Part shown: positions 50,141-61,781 of the stretch, one piece after another
Position numbering within the stretch: the stretch's first letter is position 1
Layout: every line of letters begins with the position of its first letter
Assembly: GCF_000372725.1 (NCBI RefSeq)
Contig: NW_005200088.1
Coordinates: forward strand, 433,491 to 497,490
Source of the DNA: Emiliania huxleyi CCMP1516
Taxonomy: Eukaryota > Haptophyta > Isochrysidales > Noelaerhabdaceae
Direction of reading: 5' to 3'
DNA length: 64,000 nt
The notes under the pieces: generated by a model
The model's database searches: none
Seen by the model: the letters and a program-made list of their open reading frames with translations, nothing else
Told to the model about the DNA's origin: nothing
Program-made: the position numbers and the translations under genes

Positions 50141-51090
50141 GCATCGACGCTGAACGGTCACGAAACCCACCCCACCACGCTGAAAGACCACCGGCCAGTT
50201 GACGACACACTCCCAGGCGCCCGCCGATGAAGCTGGGAGGATGTATGGAGGAATGGTAATAGAGAGAGAGAGAGAGAGAGAGACTACAGCCCACCACAGA
50301 CACACTCCCTCTCCACACGTGTGCACACACCCTCACCCTCTCCTCTCTCCTCTCTCTCTCTCTCTCCTCCCTCATCCTTGTCTGCTGTCTGCCTGACTCA
50401 GGCACTCAATCTGCCGATGCGCGATTGTGTGTGGGCTGCTCCGAGGGGGCCCTCTGTGCGATCCGACGGGTAGGGGGGCTGTGCCCGGGCGGTGTCCGGT
50501 GTGGAGTCCCCTTCTGATCCCGCCTGGGATGTTGGGTGTGAGGTTGTGGCGGCTTCGATCCCAAGGGGGGGAGCTGATCCCACTCAATAACCAACTCTCA
50601 GGGGCAGTAGGTGGGCGAGCTTCAGGCACGCTCATCTCGATCGTCAAGACGTTGCTACGCGCGGTCTTCCGCGGGGGGAGCTGCGTCGACGGGTGCGGGA
50701 CCGCGGCGCAGCCAGTGCCGCGGCGAGGCCTCAAGGCACGGCTAGAGGAGAGAGAGAAGAATAGATGGATTGATTGATGGATAAAGCGCCTGTTCACGGC
50801 ATTGAGGGAAAGCCACGTTTTCCGCCGATAACGATTGGGGTGGGGGCCCCAACTCGTGAAAGGCCACTAGTTACGAGGACTCACCTCCATGACACTTCCA
50901 TCTTCTCCCCGGACCTCGCAGCTCGCCGCGTCTGGTTTTATTTATCATGGACGCTATGGCGTCTAGGACGCGCCTGTTTTTTACGCCTCGTTTAGCGAGC
51001 GCTCTGCATGGCAGCGTGCTCCTCTTTTGCTGACCGCCAGAGCGGCGGGAGCACAGATTTCTTTTCTTAGTGCGGAAAGAGGCCTGTGGC
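50141..51090. other. Intergenic
   Basis: Contains (AG)n at 50259-50283 and CT-rich tracts at 50340-50372. No ORF with recognisable features. Presumed promoter of the 51091 gene and 5' region of the UBA gene. Confidence 0.5.
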
Positions 51091-52677
51091 ATGCAGGGCA
51101 GCTTCGATGACGTCTGTGGCAAAGCTGGGGAGGTCGAGTACCCCTCTGCGCCTTTGCGTCCTCACGCCACCACGCTCCTAAACGGGCGGACATCCGTCAC
51201 CAAGAAAAGGGTGGTTGCTTGTCTGCGGCTGTGGGCGTGCTATAGCCTCGTTTTTGTCGGGGTCATGCTGTTGCTTGCCGGCCCCCCGATCAATACCACC
51301 CTCGAGTTCAGCACCCGCCTGGCTCGCTCTCCCTTAGTTACACCGTCACCGTCGCCGTTGCCGCCATCGCCGTCGCCGTTGCCACCGTCGCCGTCGCCAT
51401 TGCCACCGTCGCCGTCGCCGTTGCCGCCGTCGCCGTCGCCGTTGCCACCGCAGTTGCCGCCGCCACAGCAGCCACCGCCGCCGCCATCCACCTCTCCCGC
51501 GCCGCCGCCAGGCTCACCGCCGCCCGCCATGTGGACGCTGCACGCCTCGACAAATTGCTACGCCGGGGCTGGCGCGGAGGACCTCGAGACACCGGGCGGA
51601 AGCTCATGTTGTACGCTTCCGTCGAGGGTGGACTGCTTTGCGCGGTGCGACGCGACGGCGGGCTGCGAGGCGGTAGTCGTCACGTCGACGGATCCGGTCC
51701 TTTGCTACCGTCGCCGCTCCGTGGACCTGTCGTCCTGCGCGCAGGGCGACGCTGGTTACGACACGCACGTCCGGCCCAGCACGCCGCGGCCAGCCCCTCC
51801 ACCACCACAGCCGCCGCGACCGCCCAGCACGCCGCGGCCAGCCCCTCCACCGTCACAGCCGCCGCGACCATCTCAGCCGCCGGGGCCTCCTCTGTGTTCG
51901 GCGTACACCTCATCGCAGCCGCCGATGCCCGTATGTGAGCGCGGCGGTAGAAACTACTGGGCGGGCCCGCCTCACGGGCGCTTCGTGATGCAGCAGCGCC
52001 GATGGGAGCGGGTCAATGCGGAGCTCGGCAAGTCGTACACGCTGCTGCCGGTGACGCGGACGACCGACGAGTGGTCCCACAGCAGCGACAACGTTTGGAT
52101 GTACTATGGCAGAGGCTGCTCGGACATAATGTGGTGCACGGGCCGCACGCTGGGCGGCGTGCACAAGCTCCACGTCGCAGCTGCACTCATGCAAGAAGAC
52201 GAGCCCTCCTGCGATTTGGAGTGCGTGTCAACGTTCTTCGCGTCGTATTTGAGCGGCGCCGCAGGACAGCTGGGCATGAGAAGAGCGGACGTGAACACTG
52301 TCGCGGTGCGGCGTGCCCTCGACCACAAGACGGCTTGGTACAATGTCGATGCAGCGTTGGGATGGTACCGGATGACCTCGTGCGGTAACCTCCTGAATCT
52401 CTGGATGTATGCGGCGGCAAGGCGCCGAGGCTACGACAGCCTGCAGTTCTACGCGTCGCCAACCTGTCCCCCAGGTGGCGGGCGCTTCGCTTGGCACGCG
52501 GAGCTCGTGGACTTGCGCGAGCCTGGCACCAACGCGGTGACACAGACTCGCAGGGACGGGCCGTGGGTGCGGAACAACGTCTTCTGCCGCGGCGAAGCTT
52601 GCCGCCCGCCGCCCGCGTTCGACAGCCGAAATGTTGGCGAGTGCCTGTCGTGCCTCGGGTGCAGCGGGGCTTGTTGA
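51091..52677 (+). CDS. Type II membrane protein with PSPSPLPP linker, PAN-like and Cys-rich domains
   Basis: ATG 51091, 528 residues, one exon. Basic N-terminus, then one membrane helix (ACYSLVFVGVMLLLAGPP) and five PSPSPLPP repeats with more Pro. Next is a Cys-rich segment (NCYAGAGAEDLETPGGSSCC ... DCFARCDATAGCEAVVV) with the C-x-x-x-C spacing of PAN/apple-like modules. A second Pro linker (PSTPRPAPPPPQPPRP, twice) follows. A C-terminal domain of about 270 residues then contains RNYWAGPPHGRFVMQQRRWE, DNVWMYYGRGCSDIMWCTGR, YNVDAALGWYRMTSCGNLLN and paired Cys at the end. I do not recognise the C-terminal domain. The topology predicts a Golgi or surface protein with the C-terminus outside. Hydroxyproline-rich linkers are usual in algal extracellular proteins. 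Confidence 0.8.
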   Translation: MQGSFDDVCGKAGEVEYPSAPLRPHATTLLNGRTSVTKKRVVACLRLWACYSLVFVGVMLLLAGPPINTTLEFSTRLARSPLVTPSPSPLPPSPSPLPPSPSPLPPSPSPLPPSPSPLPPQLPPPQQPPPPPSTSPAPPPGSPPPAMWTLHASTNCYAGAGAEDLETPGGSSCCTLPSRVDCFARCDATAGCEAVVVTSTDPVLCYRRRSVDLSSCAQGDAGYDTHVRPSTPRPAPPPPQPPRPPSTPRPAPPPSQPPRPSQPPGPPLCSAYTSSQPPMPVCERGGRNYWAGPPHGRFVMQQRRWERVNAELGKSYTLLPVTRTTDEWSHSSDNVWMYYGRGCSDIMWCTGRTLGGVHKLHVAAALMQEDEPSCDLECVSTFFASYLSGAAGQLGMRRADVNTVAVRRALDHKTAWYNVDAALGWYRMTSCGNLLNLWMYAAARRRGYDSLQFYASPTCPPGGGRFAWHAELVDLREPGTNAVTQTRRDGPWVRNNVFCRGEACRPPPAFDSRNVGECLSCLGCSGAC

Positions 52678-53023
52678 CCGTTGAGATTTTCATGCGTCCC
52701 TTTCGTAGTCCGCAGCGACGAGAAACTCGCGCGTCGGGCGTGTCCGCGACCGGCGGGGCGGGCCGGCGGGGCGGGCCGCCAGGATGCGAGGTTCCAACTG
52801 CCATTGCCGCAGTTGCGACCCGTTTAGCACCACACTCCTCTCCTTACCAACGTGGTAGGTAGGCAGGTAGAAAGGTGAAGAACAGTCTAAACGTGGTTTT
52901 GGCAACTACAAACGAAAAAAGAAAAACATTTTCGCCACACAGCCTCTCACCTTGGCCGCTCCAGCGCCCCCAAGGAGAACTGTGAGGTCAATCTCCGTTC
53001 TCTCAATCAACGAATCCGCAACG
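52678..53023. other. Spacer with family B tail
   Basis: Family B copy 4 (truncated) is at 52852-52888, and AACGAAAAAAGAAAAACATT at 52911 is AT-rich. No gene. Confidence 0.5.
52852..52888 (+). repeat. Dispersed repeat family B, copy 4 (truncated)
   Basis: TGGTAGGTAGGCAGGTAGAA followed by AGGTGAAGAACAG matches only the tail end of the other copies, the pattern expected of truncated retroposition. Confidence 0.7.
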
Positions 53024-54171
53024 ATGGTCGGCGTCCTCCGCTCCCTCGGCGCGCCCGCGCCTCTTGGCTTCCTCAACGGCGAGTGGCAGCGCCGCTGCGA
53101 CTACGGCGGCCGCGCGCACTACAGCAAGGAAGCGGGCGCGGCCGGCGGCGCTGGTGCGGCAGCAGTGGAGCTGCACATCTTCTTCGACGGCGAGGGGTGG
53201 GCGATCGGCGCGCTTGGCAGCGGCCGCGGCGACGCCTACGCCTTCGCCGCGTCCGACGCGCTCCACCCCAACACAGTCGACAAGGAGGCGTGGCGGCTGC
53301 GGCTCGCGGGCGCGTCGTACCAGTCCTCCTCCTTCTTTTCGGTGCAGACGGAGGGTCCGAACAGCGAGGCGGAGCCCTTCTCGATGGAGGAGCTCGGCGT
53401 CGACTACTTCCTCCGCGCGCCCCCAAAGTCGCGCCGCGTCGTCTGGTTTGTCGACCCGACTAGCGACAAGGTGTGCGGAGCTTTCCGAGACACTTCCTGC
53501 TAGCAACACGCGCTTGCCAGAGGGCGGGTCGAGCCTCTGCCTGAGCCGTCGCGCCTCGGAGGCACTGCGGGCCACCCGTGCCTTCTCATGCCCTCCTGCC
53601 TTGCATACCCGCCAACCCACCCTCCCTCGCGCGTCTTCCTTCTCGCAGGGCACCGTGCTGCACTCTGCCGCAAAGAGCACGGCGGCGACGGGCGGAGGGG
53701 GGCGCGGGCAGCCGGGCAAGCGGTACTGCCACCTCTGCCACCGCTGCGTCTCCGCAAACAACTGGGTCTCGCAGCACCTCGCCAACACCCACCGCGCCGC
53801 CGCGCCGACGGGGCTGCTTGCCATCAGCACGGGCGACGAGAAGACCGTCGAGGTGCGGACACTTCCGAGACACTTCCGAGACACTTCCGAGACACTTCCG
53901 AGACACTTCCGAGACGCCTCCGAGACGCCTCCGAGACGCCTCCGAGACACTTCCGAGACACTTCCGAGACACTTCCGAGACACTTCCGAGACGAGCGGAC
54001 GGTCGAGGGCCGCCACCTGCCGCCGCTCGTCCTCCAGCGCCGCCACACACGCCGCTCCGAGACACACACACACACCGCGGGCGTCACGAGGTGCCCCTGC
54101 CTGGCTCCACCCGCTTCGTGGGCTCAAGCGCCTCGTCACCATCTCACGCCGCCATACTCGCCCCTCTCCCT

Positions 54172-54203
<32 letters not shown>

Positions 54204-54268
54204 CCCTCTCCCTCTCCCTCTCCCTCTCCCTCTCCCTCTCCCTCTCCCTTTCCCTAACCCTTTCCCCC

Positions 54269-54303
<35 letters not shown>

Positions 54304-54697
54304 CCTCTCTCCCTCTCTCGCGCGCACCGCCCTTCCTCCTGCCCTCGCCACTCTCTGCGACGCGAGCTGACGCGCGTCTCTGCGCAATCTCAATCTCAAT
54401 CTCAATCTCAATCTCAATCTCAATCTCAATCTCAATCTCAATCTCGCAGGTGCGCTGGGTGCCGCCGCACGCCGGCGGGCCGGTGCTGCCGGTGACGGCG
54501 TACCAGCTGTCCGTCTCCTTCGACGAGGGCGCCACGTGGAGCGAGAACCTCTCCCCCTCTTTTGCCGACAAGACCGCCCCCGCCGCCCGCGTCGAGATTG
54601 CGCGGCTGCAGGCTCTCGCCATGCTCACTCCCTCGCCTCCACTTCCCCCCTCCCCCTCCCCCTCCCCCTCTCTCCCTCTCCCTCACCCTCTCCCTCT

Positions 54698-54732
<35 letters not shown>

Positions 54733-56952
54733 TCCCTCCCTCTCCCTCACCCTCACCCTCACCCTCACCCTCTCCCTCTCCCTCCCCCTCTCCCTCTCCC
54801 TCTCCCTCACCCTCTCCCTCTCCCTCACCCTCTCCCTCTCCCTCTCCCCCATCCTCACCCTCTCCCTCTCCCTCTCCCTCTCCCTCACCCCCACCTGCAG
54901 GCTCTCGCGCCGTCGGGCGCCTCGTCGCTCCGCTTCGCGGTGGCGGCGGTCAACGTGGCGGGGACCGGCTGCAAGAGCGACGCCTCGCCGCCCGTCTCGC
55001 TCGCCGGCGGCGTCGCGTGCGCGCCAAAGCGCCTCCGCCACTCCTCCTTCACCCCCCCCACCATCGACCTCGCCGCGGGCACGGTGCACCCCTCCCCCCC
55101 CCTAGAAGACGCGTCTATGCTGCGCGTAGCATGTGCTGCGGGTTCTTGTGTGCCGACCGAGCGCTCGAGAGGACGCGTCTTCGTGTATGCAGCCGCACTC
55201 CGCCGCGTTCTCGGCTGCATTCGCACCCCTCGTGCTCGCGCAGTCCTCTGAATGCTCTGCACGAGACCGTCCCCCCGCCTTGAGACCGTCCTCCCGCTCT
55301 GAGACCGTCCTCCCGCCTCGAGACCGTCCTCCCGCTCTGAGGCTCTTCTTCTGCACCACGCAGGTTCACAGCTCGCACGCCGCGCCGGCGCCGTTCCTCA
55401 CCTCGGCAACGCGCTCTCGCACGCGCGCTCTGCATCGGCGAACCGCAAGAGTGAGTGGGTTGCGGAGTGAACTACAGGCCACAATCTCGTCGGGCCTCTT
55501 CGGCGGCGCAGTCTTCGGCGGCTTCGGCGGCGGCACCTCCTCCTCCCCGCCTCGGCGTTTGCGTCTTTCTTCTTTTGTTCACGCCTCGTCCTTCTCTGAC
55601 AGGCTCCTCCTCCACGACGGCGTCGCCAGCGAAGGTCCGGCGCGTCGAGGCGCCGCCGCCGCCCTCCCGCGCTCCGATGCCGCGCTCCGCGGGCGCGGGC
55701 GGCGGCGCGGGCGGCGGCGCGGGCGGCGGCGCGGGCGGCGGCGCGGGCGGCGGCGCGGGCGGCGGCGCGGGCGGCGGCACGGGCGGCAGCGCGAGTGGCG
55801 GCGCGCAGCAGAGGTGGCCGTCGTCGCAGCTGATGTCGCAGGCGTCTCCTCCAGCGCTGCCCAGCGCGGAGCTGCCCGAGCTTCCCGGCCTCGGCCCCGG
55901 CCTCGCTTTCGACCTCGGCCCCGGCCTCAGCCCCGGCGGGGGCGGCGCGTGCGGCGGCGGCGCCGGCGGCGGCGGCACGGGGCAGCACGGCTCGGGGCAG
56001 TACAGCACGCCGCTGCAGACGGCAGGCTGCTCCGCGGAGCCTCCGCCCTTCCCCGACGGGTCGCTTGCGGGCGCGTCGCGGCCGCGAGCCGACTCGGACT
56101 CGCTGATGCTCGACTTGGGCGAGATGCTCCAGTTCTTCCTCCGCTCAAAGTGGAGGACCGCCGCCACCGTCTGCCAGGCGCGGCGCTTTCCGAGACACTT
56201 CAGAGACACTTCAGAGACAGCTCCGAGACACTTCAGAGACAGCTCCGAGGCACCTCCGAGGCACCTCCGAGGCACCTCCGAGGCACCTCCGAGGCGCCTC
56301 CGAAACACTTTCCGAGGCGCTCCGGAGGGCGCGACACCAGGAACATCTGAAACGCGATACCGCCCAGTTGCCTCGCTCTTCCTCTCACCCCTCCACCTGC
56401 CAATTCTCCTCCCCGCTGCCCTTCACCCCTCCGCCCGCCTCTCTCCTCCCCGCTGCCCCTCTCGCTCCTCCCAGCCGCCACCGCCTGTGCCGGCAGGCCG
56501 CCTTCAAGCTGCGCAACAAGGAGGCGGCCCCCAACGACGACGACGAGTCTGAGCCGCCGACGCCGCGGTCTGCCGCATCGGACGAGACCGAGGCGGCGGA
56601 GGCGACGGCGGAGGCGACGGCGGAGGCGGAGGCGGAGGCGAAGGCGGTGGCGATGCCCGAGGCGGAGGTGGCGGAGGCGAAGGCGGAGGAGAAGGCTGCA
56701 CGCACGACGGCGGCGGCGGCGGTGGCGGCGGGCGCGGCGGCGGGCGGTGGGGCGAAGGAGGGCGGCGGGGCGAAGGAGGGCGGCGGGGGCTTGTTGGCGG
56801 CGCCGCTCGGGGAGGAGGAGCTGGACATGATGCTGGACACGGAGGACGTGCTGCGGCTGCTGCGCGGGTGTGACTCCAAGTGGAGGACCGTGCGCGGCGG
56901 CGCCGTCCGCTTCTGCGCGGCGCTGCTCGGCAAGGTGCGGATCGACTCGTAG
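53024..56952 (+). CDS. C2H2-zinc-finger / fibronectin-III-like protein, at least six introns
   Basis: ATG 53024, stop 56950-56952. Exon 1 (53024-53470): LRSLGAPAPLGFLNGEWQRR, ELHIFFDGEGWAIGAL, RRVVWFVDPTSDK. Intron 53471-53649. Exon 2 has a C2H2 finger (YCHLCHRCVSANNWVSQHLA then NTHR). Intron 53853-54449. Exon 3 starts VRWVPPHAGGPVLPVTAYQL, an FN3-like beginning. Intron 54612-54900. Exon 4: ALAPSGASSLRFAVAAVNVA, the 'Y-f-V-A-N--G' end of FN3, up to 55083. Introns 55084-55363 and 55451-55602 follow (the latter phase is uncertain). Exon 6 has a (GAG)n-type Gly/Ala run and LMLDLGEMLQFFLRSKWRTA. Intron 56178-56496. The last exon is acidic/Ala-rich and ends MMLDTEDVLRLLRG ... SKWRTVRGGAVRF, echoing the earlier motif. 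Nuclear regulator or scaffold is a guess. Confidence 0.7.
53853..54449 (+). repeat. 597-bp intron made of four successive arrays
   Basis: In order: (CACTTCCGAGA)n with GCCTCCGAGAC variants (53862-53994), unique sequence, (TCCCTC)n/(CT)n (54154-54320) with a C-run, and (AATCTC)n (54387-54446). It ends in CGCAG. Donor GAG|GTGCGG and acceptor CAG|GTGCGC keep the reading frame. Confidence 0.85.
54645..54890 (+). repeat. (CTCCCT/CACCCT)n intronic hexamer array
   Basis: About 245 bp of pyrimidine hexamers within the GC-AG intron 54612-54900. Confidence 0.9.
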
Positions 56953-58757
56953 GCGGCTGGGACGGGGGGGCGGGGGGGACGGGGGGGCGGGGGGGACGGG
57001 GGGGAGGCAACACGCTCGCTCTCTCAGACACTCTGCCTCTCTCCCCCCACCGGGGCTTGCATGACCTTGGGGAGCATGTGTCCATTTCCGGCACTCGGTG
57101 TATGTGTTGTCTCAGACTCAGTGCGGGCGCTTCTCAATCTCCATTGTGCATTGAGCATTGTTCAACTTCATGTTCCTTCAGCAGAGCACTCGCTAACCAT
57201 ATTGCTTCACAAGGGGCTATGCTCTAAGTTTTTTCATCTTGGCATGCGACGACGCACTCGCCCCTAGCCCCTCAATCGGCCGAGTTGATGCTTGATCGGC
57301 GCCGACAGACAGTGGAGGTCTAAGCCGAACCCGCCGGGCCGCTGGCGGGGTGACGGTCTAGACCACCACTGCAGACAGCCCTTCCCGACGGGGACGCCAT
57401 CACCCTCGCCCAGGGATCTACAACGCTGTCTCAAGGTCCGACCTGTGGGCTCTGAGGCATGCCTGCGCTCGGCACTGTGGGCACCGCCTCGGTATACAAA
57501 ATTGACAAAATGCGCCTGCGGGCGGACCCTCACAGATCACAGATCACTTATCAGAGGGTCAGCCACGTTCTGCCCGTGGGCGGTGAGCACACACCCTGCA
57601 CTGCATCACACTCACACCACGCCCTCACACATCACAGCCGTCTCTTGCCCAATCACACTCACACCACTCGCTCACATCACCCATCTCTTGCCCACACGTG
57701 AGCACCCTCCTCCCGCTGCATGCTATCCTCCTTGCCTCGTCCTTGCGCCACCTCACTCTCGCCAAGCTTCATTCTGCTCACAGCACACGAGCGCACTGAC
57801 GCGCCATGGATGCACTGACACACGCCACACATGTATGTACATGTGCGCTGACAGAGCTTCCTTACCTTGGACGGGCCGCCGCCGCAGGCCGGTCCTATAG
57901 TTAATAAAGGTTGCCTGTTCATACTCCTCGACCGCAGGTTTCATTTATTTATTTATTTCCTCGACCGCAGGCCGGTCCTGCCGCCTCCGGCCTTCCATCA
58001 AGAGCGGGCTCGTCTTCAAGGGCGCGAGATGTAGCCGAGATCAGCCGAGATGCAGCCCGAGGTCTAGCCGAGATCTAGCCGAGGTCTAGCAGAGATCTAG
58101 CCGAGAGAGACTAGCCGAGATCATAGCGAGATCTCGCCAGATTGGAGGGGCTCTAGTACACACGCGTCTGAGTGCCCCCCCCCCCACCGCCCGCCCGCCC
58201 GCCGCGATGGCTCGCCCGTGAGAACGTGCGCCTCCTCTCTGGCATATAACGGTGTGGATAACACGGTCTGTGAACCGTTCACACAGGTGCCTCGCCTACC
58301 GCGCGATGAATTGGGGCCGGATGGAGGGGTGAGCCCTGCCTGCGCGTCGCGCCTGCACTGTGAGAATTCACCATCTGAGCCGGCAGAGAGTCGTGAGAGA
58401 GAGGGAGAGAGAGGTGAGCAGTACAAGGCCTGTCAAGATTCACCTTCATGAGTTGCGAGAGTTCGGCCATCGATGTACTCGATGGTGACGTCGAGTCGGC
58501 CACACGGGCACACCGTTGCCCTTCATCACAAGCATCCCATTGAGCTTTTCTACGAGATTGTCTTGCAAGCAAATACTTGGCAACTTGGTTGTGATGGATC
58601 ACGAGTTTCTCCTACCTTGCCCAACCCCCACCACCTCGTGTGTGTGCAGAAGTTTACCTCACCTTACCTTACCTTAGTCCTTACACGAGTTTCTCTGACA
58701 TCTGAGTCAGTCTGCTCTTGGTACACCGCTTGGTTTTGGAGGTTCACGAAGACGCTG
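56953..58757. other. Mostly unassigned region
   Basis: Holds a poly-G stretch (56966-57005), CACA-rich pyrimidine DNA (57590-57690) and a possible coding island at about 57970-58025 (RLRPSIKSGLVFKGAR). That island follows a duplicated CGCAGGCCGGTCCT (57881 and 57966) and precedes an (AGATCTAGCCG)n array (58027-58110), the usual intron signature here. 58225-58330 also reads plausibly (NTVCEPFTQVPRLPRDELGP). A family A tail is at 58617-58678. I could not build a gene from these pieces. Confidence 0.4.
58617..58678 (+). repeat. Dispersed repeat family A, tail fragment
   Basis: CCACCTCGTGTGTGTGCAGA followed by (CCTTA)n (TCACCTTACCTTACCTTAG). It is 5'-truncated compared with copies 2 and 3. Confidence 0.75.
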
Positions 58758-60475
58758 TTATAAAATGAACTCGGGCGCACGGGACGCGGCACAAACGGGG
58801 CACAAACGCCAGGCTACAAAGACGGGGAGGCACGTAGTGACGCAGGGGAGTCTAAAGCCGTAGGCGACGGCGGCGTCCTCCGACGCCACGGCGAGCCTGA
58901 GCTCGGTCGCAATCTCTTCCGCCGCCGCGAGCTGCAGCGCGACTGACATGCGCTGGGCCTGCAGCGACAGCCACGACCGCGTCGACCAGCTCGCCTCGTC
59001 CTCGTGCTGCCGCTTCGAGAGCTTGTTGCGCACTTGTCCTTCATCTGGTAGAACAGCCGTTTGACCGCGTTGCACCACCCGCCGAAGGTTTCGAACAGGT
59101 ACATCTGCACGTCGGTGTCCGAGCGCGAGAGGGCGTGCGCGTAGTCCGCCTTCTTGTACGCCACATAGCCGCCGCCGTCGCTCGGCCTGAAGTCGCCGTC
59201 CCCGACAGCGCCGCGCTGCTCGAGGCCGAAGACGTCCGCGCTCGTGCCGGGCTCGGTGTTGCCGAGGCCGACGAAAGCGCCTCGCTGGCGGACGTCCTCC
59301 GGGTTGGAGGAGAGCGGGTCCTTGAACTTGACGTCGCCGACGAGGCGTGAGCGCGAGCGTCCGGCGCCCGCCACCGAGACGTCGGGCCGGTAGTCGTTAG
59401 AGTAGCCGAGGTGGTCCCGCGGCTCCACCTCGACGAGCATGGATGCCCCACACGCTCCGCATGACCTTGGCCAGGGCGGCGAGGAGGCTGTTATGGCGGC
59501 CGCAGTGCCCGAGGCGGCCGATGTTGCTGGCCGCGTCGCCCAGTGGGTCCTGCACCTTGCCGCCGCGCGCCGAGCAGGTCGGGGCGCCCCGCGCGAGCGC
59601 CTCGTCGAGTGGTAGCCCGAGGCGCCGCTGCCCGCTGGACGGCGATGCGCACAGCGCCCACGTCGGGATACGAAAGGGTCGCGGCGTGAGGGGACGGTGT
59701 TGAGGAAGGCGCCCGCCTGGTACTGGCTGACGGCGATGAAGCGCACCGCCTCCCGCCTAGCCACGCCCGGTAGCTGCAACGCATTCCAAAAAAGCCGAGC
59801 CATGCTGCATGATGAATGATCTGGGAGTAGCGACGCTGTGCGCTTTGTAGATGCTCACTGCCAGAATCGAAGCAGGCCAACGGGAGGAGTGTGTCGCGGT
59901 CGGGGAGGCCGTCGGGGTGAAATCGGAAGTGTGCGAGGCCCTCCTTGCAGTAGTCGAAGACCTGGCGGTCGTACTGCTCGTAGGTCCTCGCCACGTAGTC
60001 GTAGTCATCGAGGAGGGTGCTGTGTGCGTCCTGCAGCTCGGTGAAGATGGAGAGCTGCTGGAAGTCAGCCGCCGACTCGGCCGTGATGTCGACGGCTCGG
60101 AAAGGCGCGTGGAGCTGCCGAAGCGGCGTCCACACGAGCGCCCAGGTGCCGACCCACGCGGCTCGCCGGCATGGTGCGCAGGAAGTAGACGAGGGTGGTG
60201 TTGGAGCAGTAGCGCATGAGGCAGTGCTGCGCCTGCTGCGCGATGTCGAGGCTGGGCGCGTCGCGCAGCTGGATGATGCCGTCGAGCGGCTCGAGGGCGA
60301 TGCGCACCCGCTTGACCAGCTGCGCCGAGCACCAGCCGACGTCGCCGAGAAAGGCGCCCAGCACCTTGATCCCGAGCAGCGTGCCGCCGCCAGCGCGCTC
60401 GTGCCCCTTCGTCGGCGGCGCGTTCGGCGTGCCGCGCAGCGCGACGCGCGAGGAGAGCGGGGTGATAGTAGTCAC
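58758..60475 (-). pseudogene. Degenerate 3' part of a non-LTR retrotransposon ORF
   Basis: Minus-strand segments in changing frames read: LGIKVLGAFLGDVGWCSAQL ... QHCLMRYCSNTTLVYFLRTM; then LHAPFRAVDITAESAADFQQ; then GHCGRHNSLLAALAKVM; then MLVEVEPRDHLGYSNDYRPD with VGDVKFKDP; and YAHALSRSDTDVQMYLFETF. 'LGAf-GD--w' followed by 'L-R-C-nt-l-y-LRTMP' is the post-thumb region of LINE-type reverse transcriptases common in algae. 'RPDv ... DVKf-dP' is the usual C-terminal nuclease-like end. At least four frame changes (near 60160, 59800, 59690 and 59050-59600) and no palm domain in view mean it is a dead, 5'-truncated copy. Confidence 0.7.
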
Positions 60476-60743
60476 TTCCCTATCTATACGGTGTGCGATG
60501 AAACCTTGTACAGCTCCTATTAACTATATGGTCGTCAGAAGACAGAAGGAGAAGTCAGCAGAAGCGCGCGTGTCATTTTAATTTCATCCACATATGCCAA
60601 TTTCCCAAGCTGTGGGGCGTTCATTTTTTTGGAAGTGTCGTGTACAAACTAGTTAAGTACAGTACAGTAGTAAATTCGACTTTCATCTCGCCGCCGCCGC
60701 CGAGAGGCGGGTCAGCACTCGACTCCTCGGACCCCATACTTTT
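60476..60743. other. Spacer
   Basis: AT-richer than average (TTTTAATTTCATCCACATAT near 60575). It contains possible 3' processing sequence for the MYND gene. No gene. Confidence 0.5.
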
Positions 60744-61781
60744 TCACTTGGCGCTCCCAGACCGCGGGCGGCGGAGCGGACAGACGTTCTTGTGGTTCTT
60801 CCAGCTCGCTTTCTGGCACTGCTTCGAGCAGACCCAGGTCCCAGGCAGCTTGCACTCGCATCTCTGGTGGGCCTCCTCCCCGCAGACCACGCACAGATGC
60901 GAAGGGCGGATGTCTTCTTCCTCGATGGCGGCAACATTGGCCACGCGCACTCTCGTCGTTTCGCCTTTCACGTCGTCGTTAAACAGCTCGTCCTTCACGT
61001 TGGGAACTAAGATGCCGATCTTCGACCGGCGATCGGAGCCGAACACGTGCGTGATCTTTGCGAGCCTCCCGTTGAGCTCGGGACGGTCCGAGAGGCCCAC
61101 GAGCTTGACGGCTGCGCCGACTTCTAGCCGGAGGGTGCCCGGGGTGATGTGGAGCGCGTCGAGGAGTCGAGCAGCGGCCTCGTCGCTACGAGGATCCGAG
61201 CTCGTGAGCCCCCGAGAGCGCGCCATGGAGACGCGCGACTCAGATGCCGGCCAGCGAGCAGTGCATTGCGCCGTAGTCAGCTTGGCGAGGTCTTGCATGT
61301 AGGATGTCGCAAACATCGCGCCAACGTCGCAGGCGCCGTGCGGGCCCATCACAATGATGGCATTTTCCGTTGGCGTGCGGTACTCCTTTGGACAAGTCGC
61401 ATGCGCCAGCGCCTTCTGTGCCATGGCCTGCGCAACGATGGAGCTTTGCACCGAAGCACGAATTTTCGCCTGAACTTGGAGGCCGACGTTATATTCGCCT
61501 CCGGTCGTGTTCCACACGCCCGTGTACGCAGCGTAGACCGGCCCGGTCGACTGCCCTTCGGCGATGCGTGGGCATCCGATTAGCACCTTCTCGATGCCAG
61601 GTTCGAACGATGTCAGCACCTGCGACTGCGGTGTGGGGCCCGACACGAGACGAACGATGTCTGCGGTGAGGCCTGCCCGAGTCGCTTCATCGGCGAATAT
61701 AACATCGACGTATCGCAGCACGTCAAGCTCCGCCAGCGTGCACTCGGGGAGCGTCGCCAGGGTGCCGGTGTCGGTGCTCAT
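60744..61781 (-). CDS. MYND-type zinc-finger protein
   Basis: ATG 61779-61781, 345 residues, one exon. Residues about 1-170 are a globular region of unknown family (FEPGIEKVLIGCPRIAEGQS, YRTPTENAIIVMGPHGACDV). About 205-285 contains LRLEVGAAVKLVGLSDRPEL and NGRLAKITHVFGSDRRSKIG, which looks like a small beta-barrel. The C-terminus is a MYND finger: LCVVCGEEAHQRCECKLPGT, WVCSKQCQKASWKNHKNVC, with the full Cys/His set. MYND fingers bind short proline motifs in partners. Partner and pathway are unknown. It is one of the cleanest gene models in the window. Confidence 0.88.
   Translation of the reverse strand: MSTDTGTLATLPECTLAELDVLRYVDVIFADEATRAGLTADIVRLVSGPTPQSQVLTSFEPGIEKVLIGCPRIAEGQSTGPVYAAYTGVWNTTGGEYNVGLQVQAKIRASVQSSIVAQAMAQKALAHATCPKEYRTPTENAIIVMGPHGACDVGAMFATSYMQDLAKLTTAQCTARWPASESRVSMARSRGLTSSDPRSDEAAARLLDALHITPGTLRLEVGAAVKLVGLSDRPELNGRLAKITHVFGSDRRSKIGILVPNVKDELFNDDVKGETTRVRVANVAAIEEEDIRPSHLCVVCGEEAHQRCECKLPGTWVCSKQCQKASWKNHKNVCPLRRPRSGSAK

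Noticed and set aside
58279..58602. Minus-strand coding-like stretch (DNLVEKLNGMLVMKGNGVPV; LDVTIEYIDGRTLATHEG)
   Set aside because: The plausible pieces lie in different frames without usable splice sites and no family is recognised; left unannotated.
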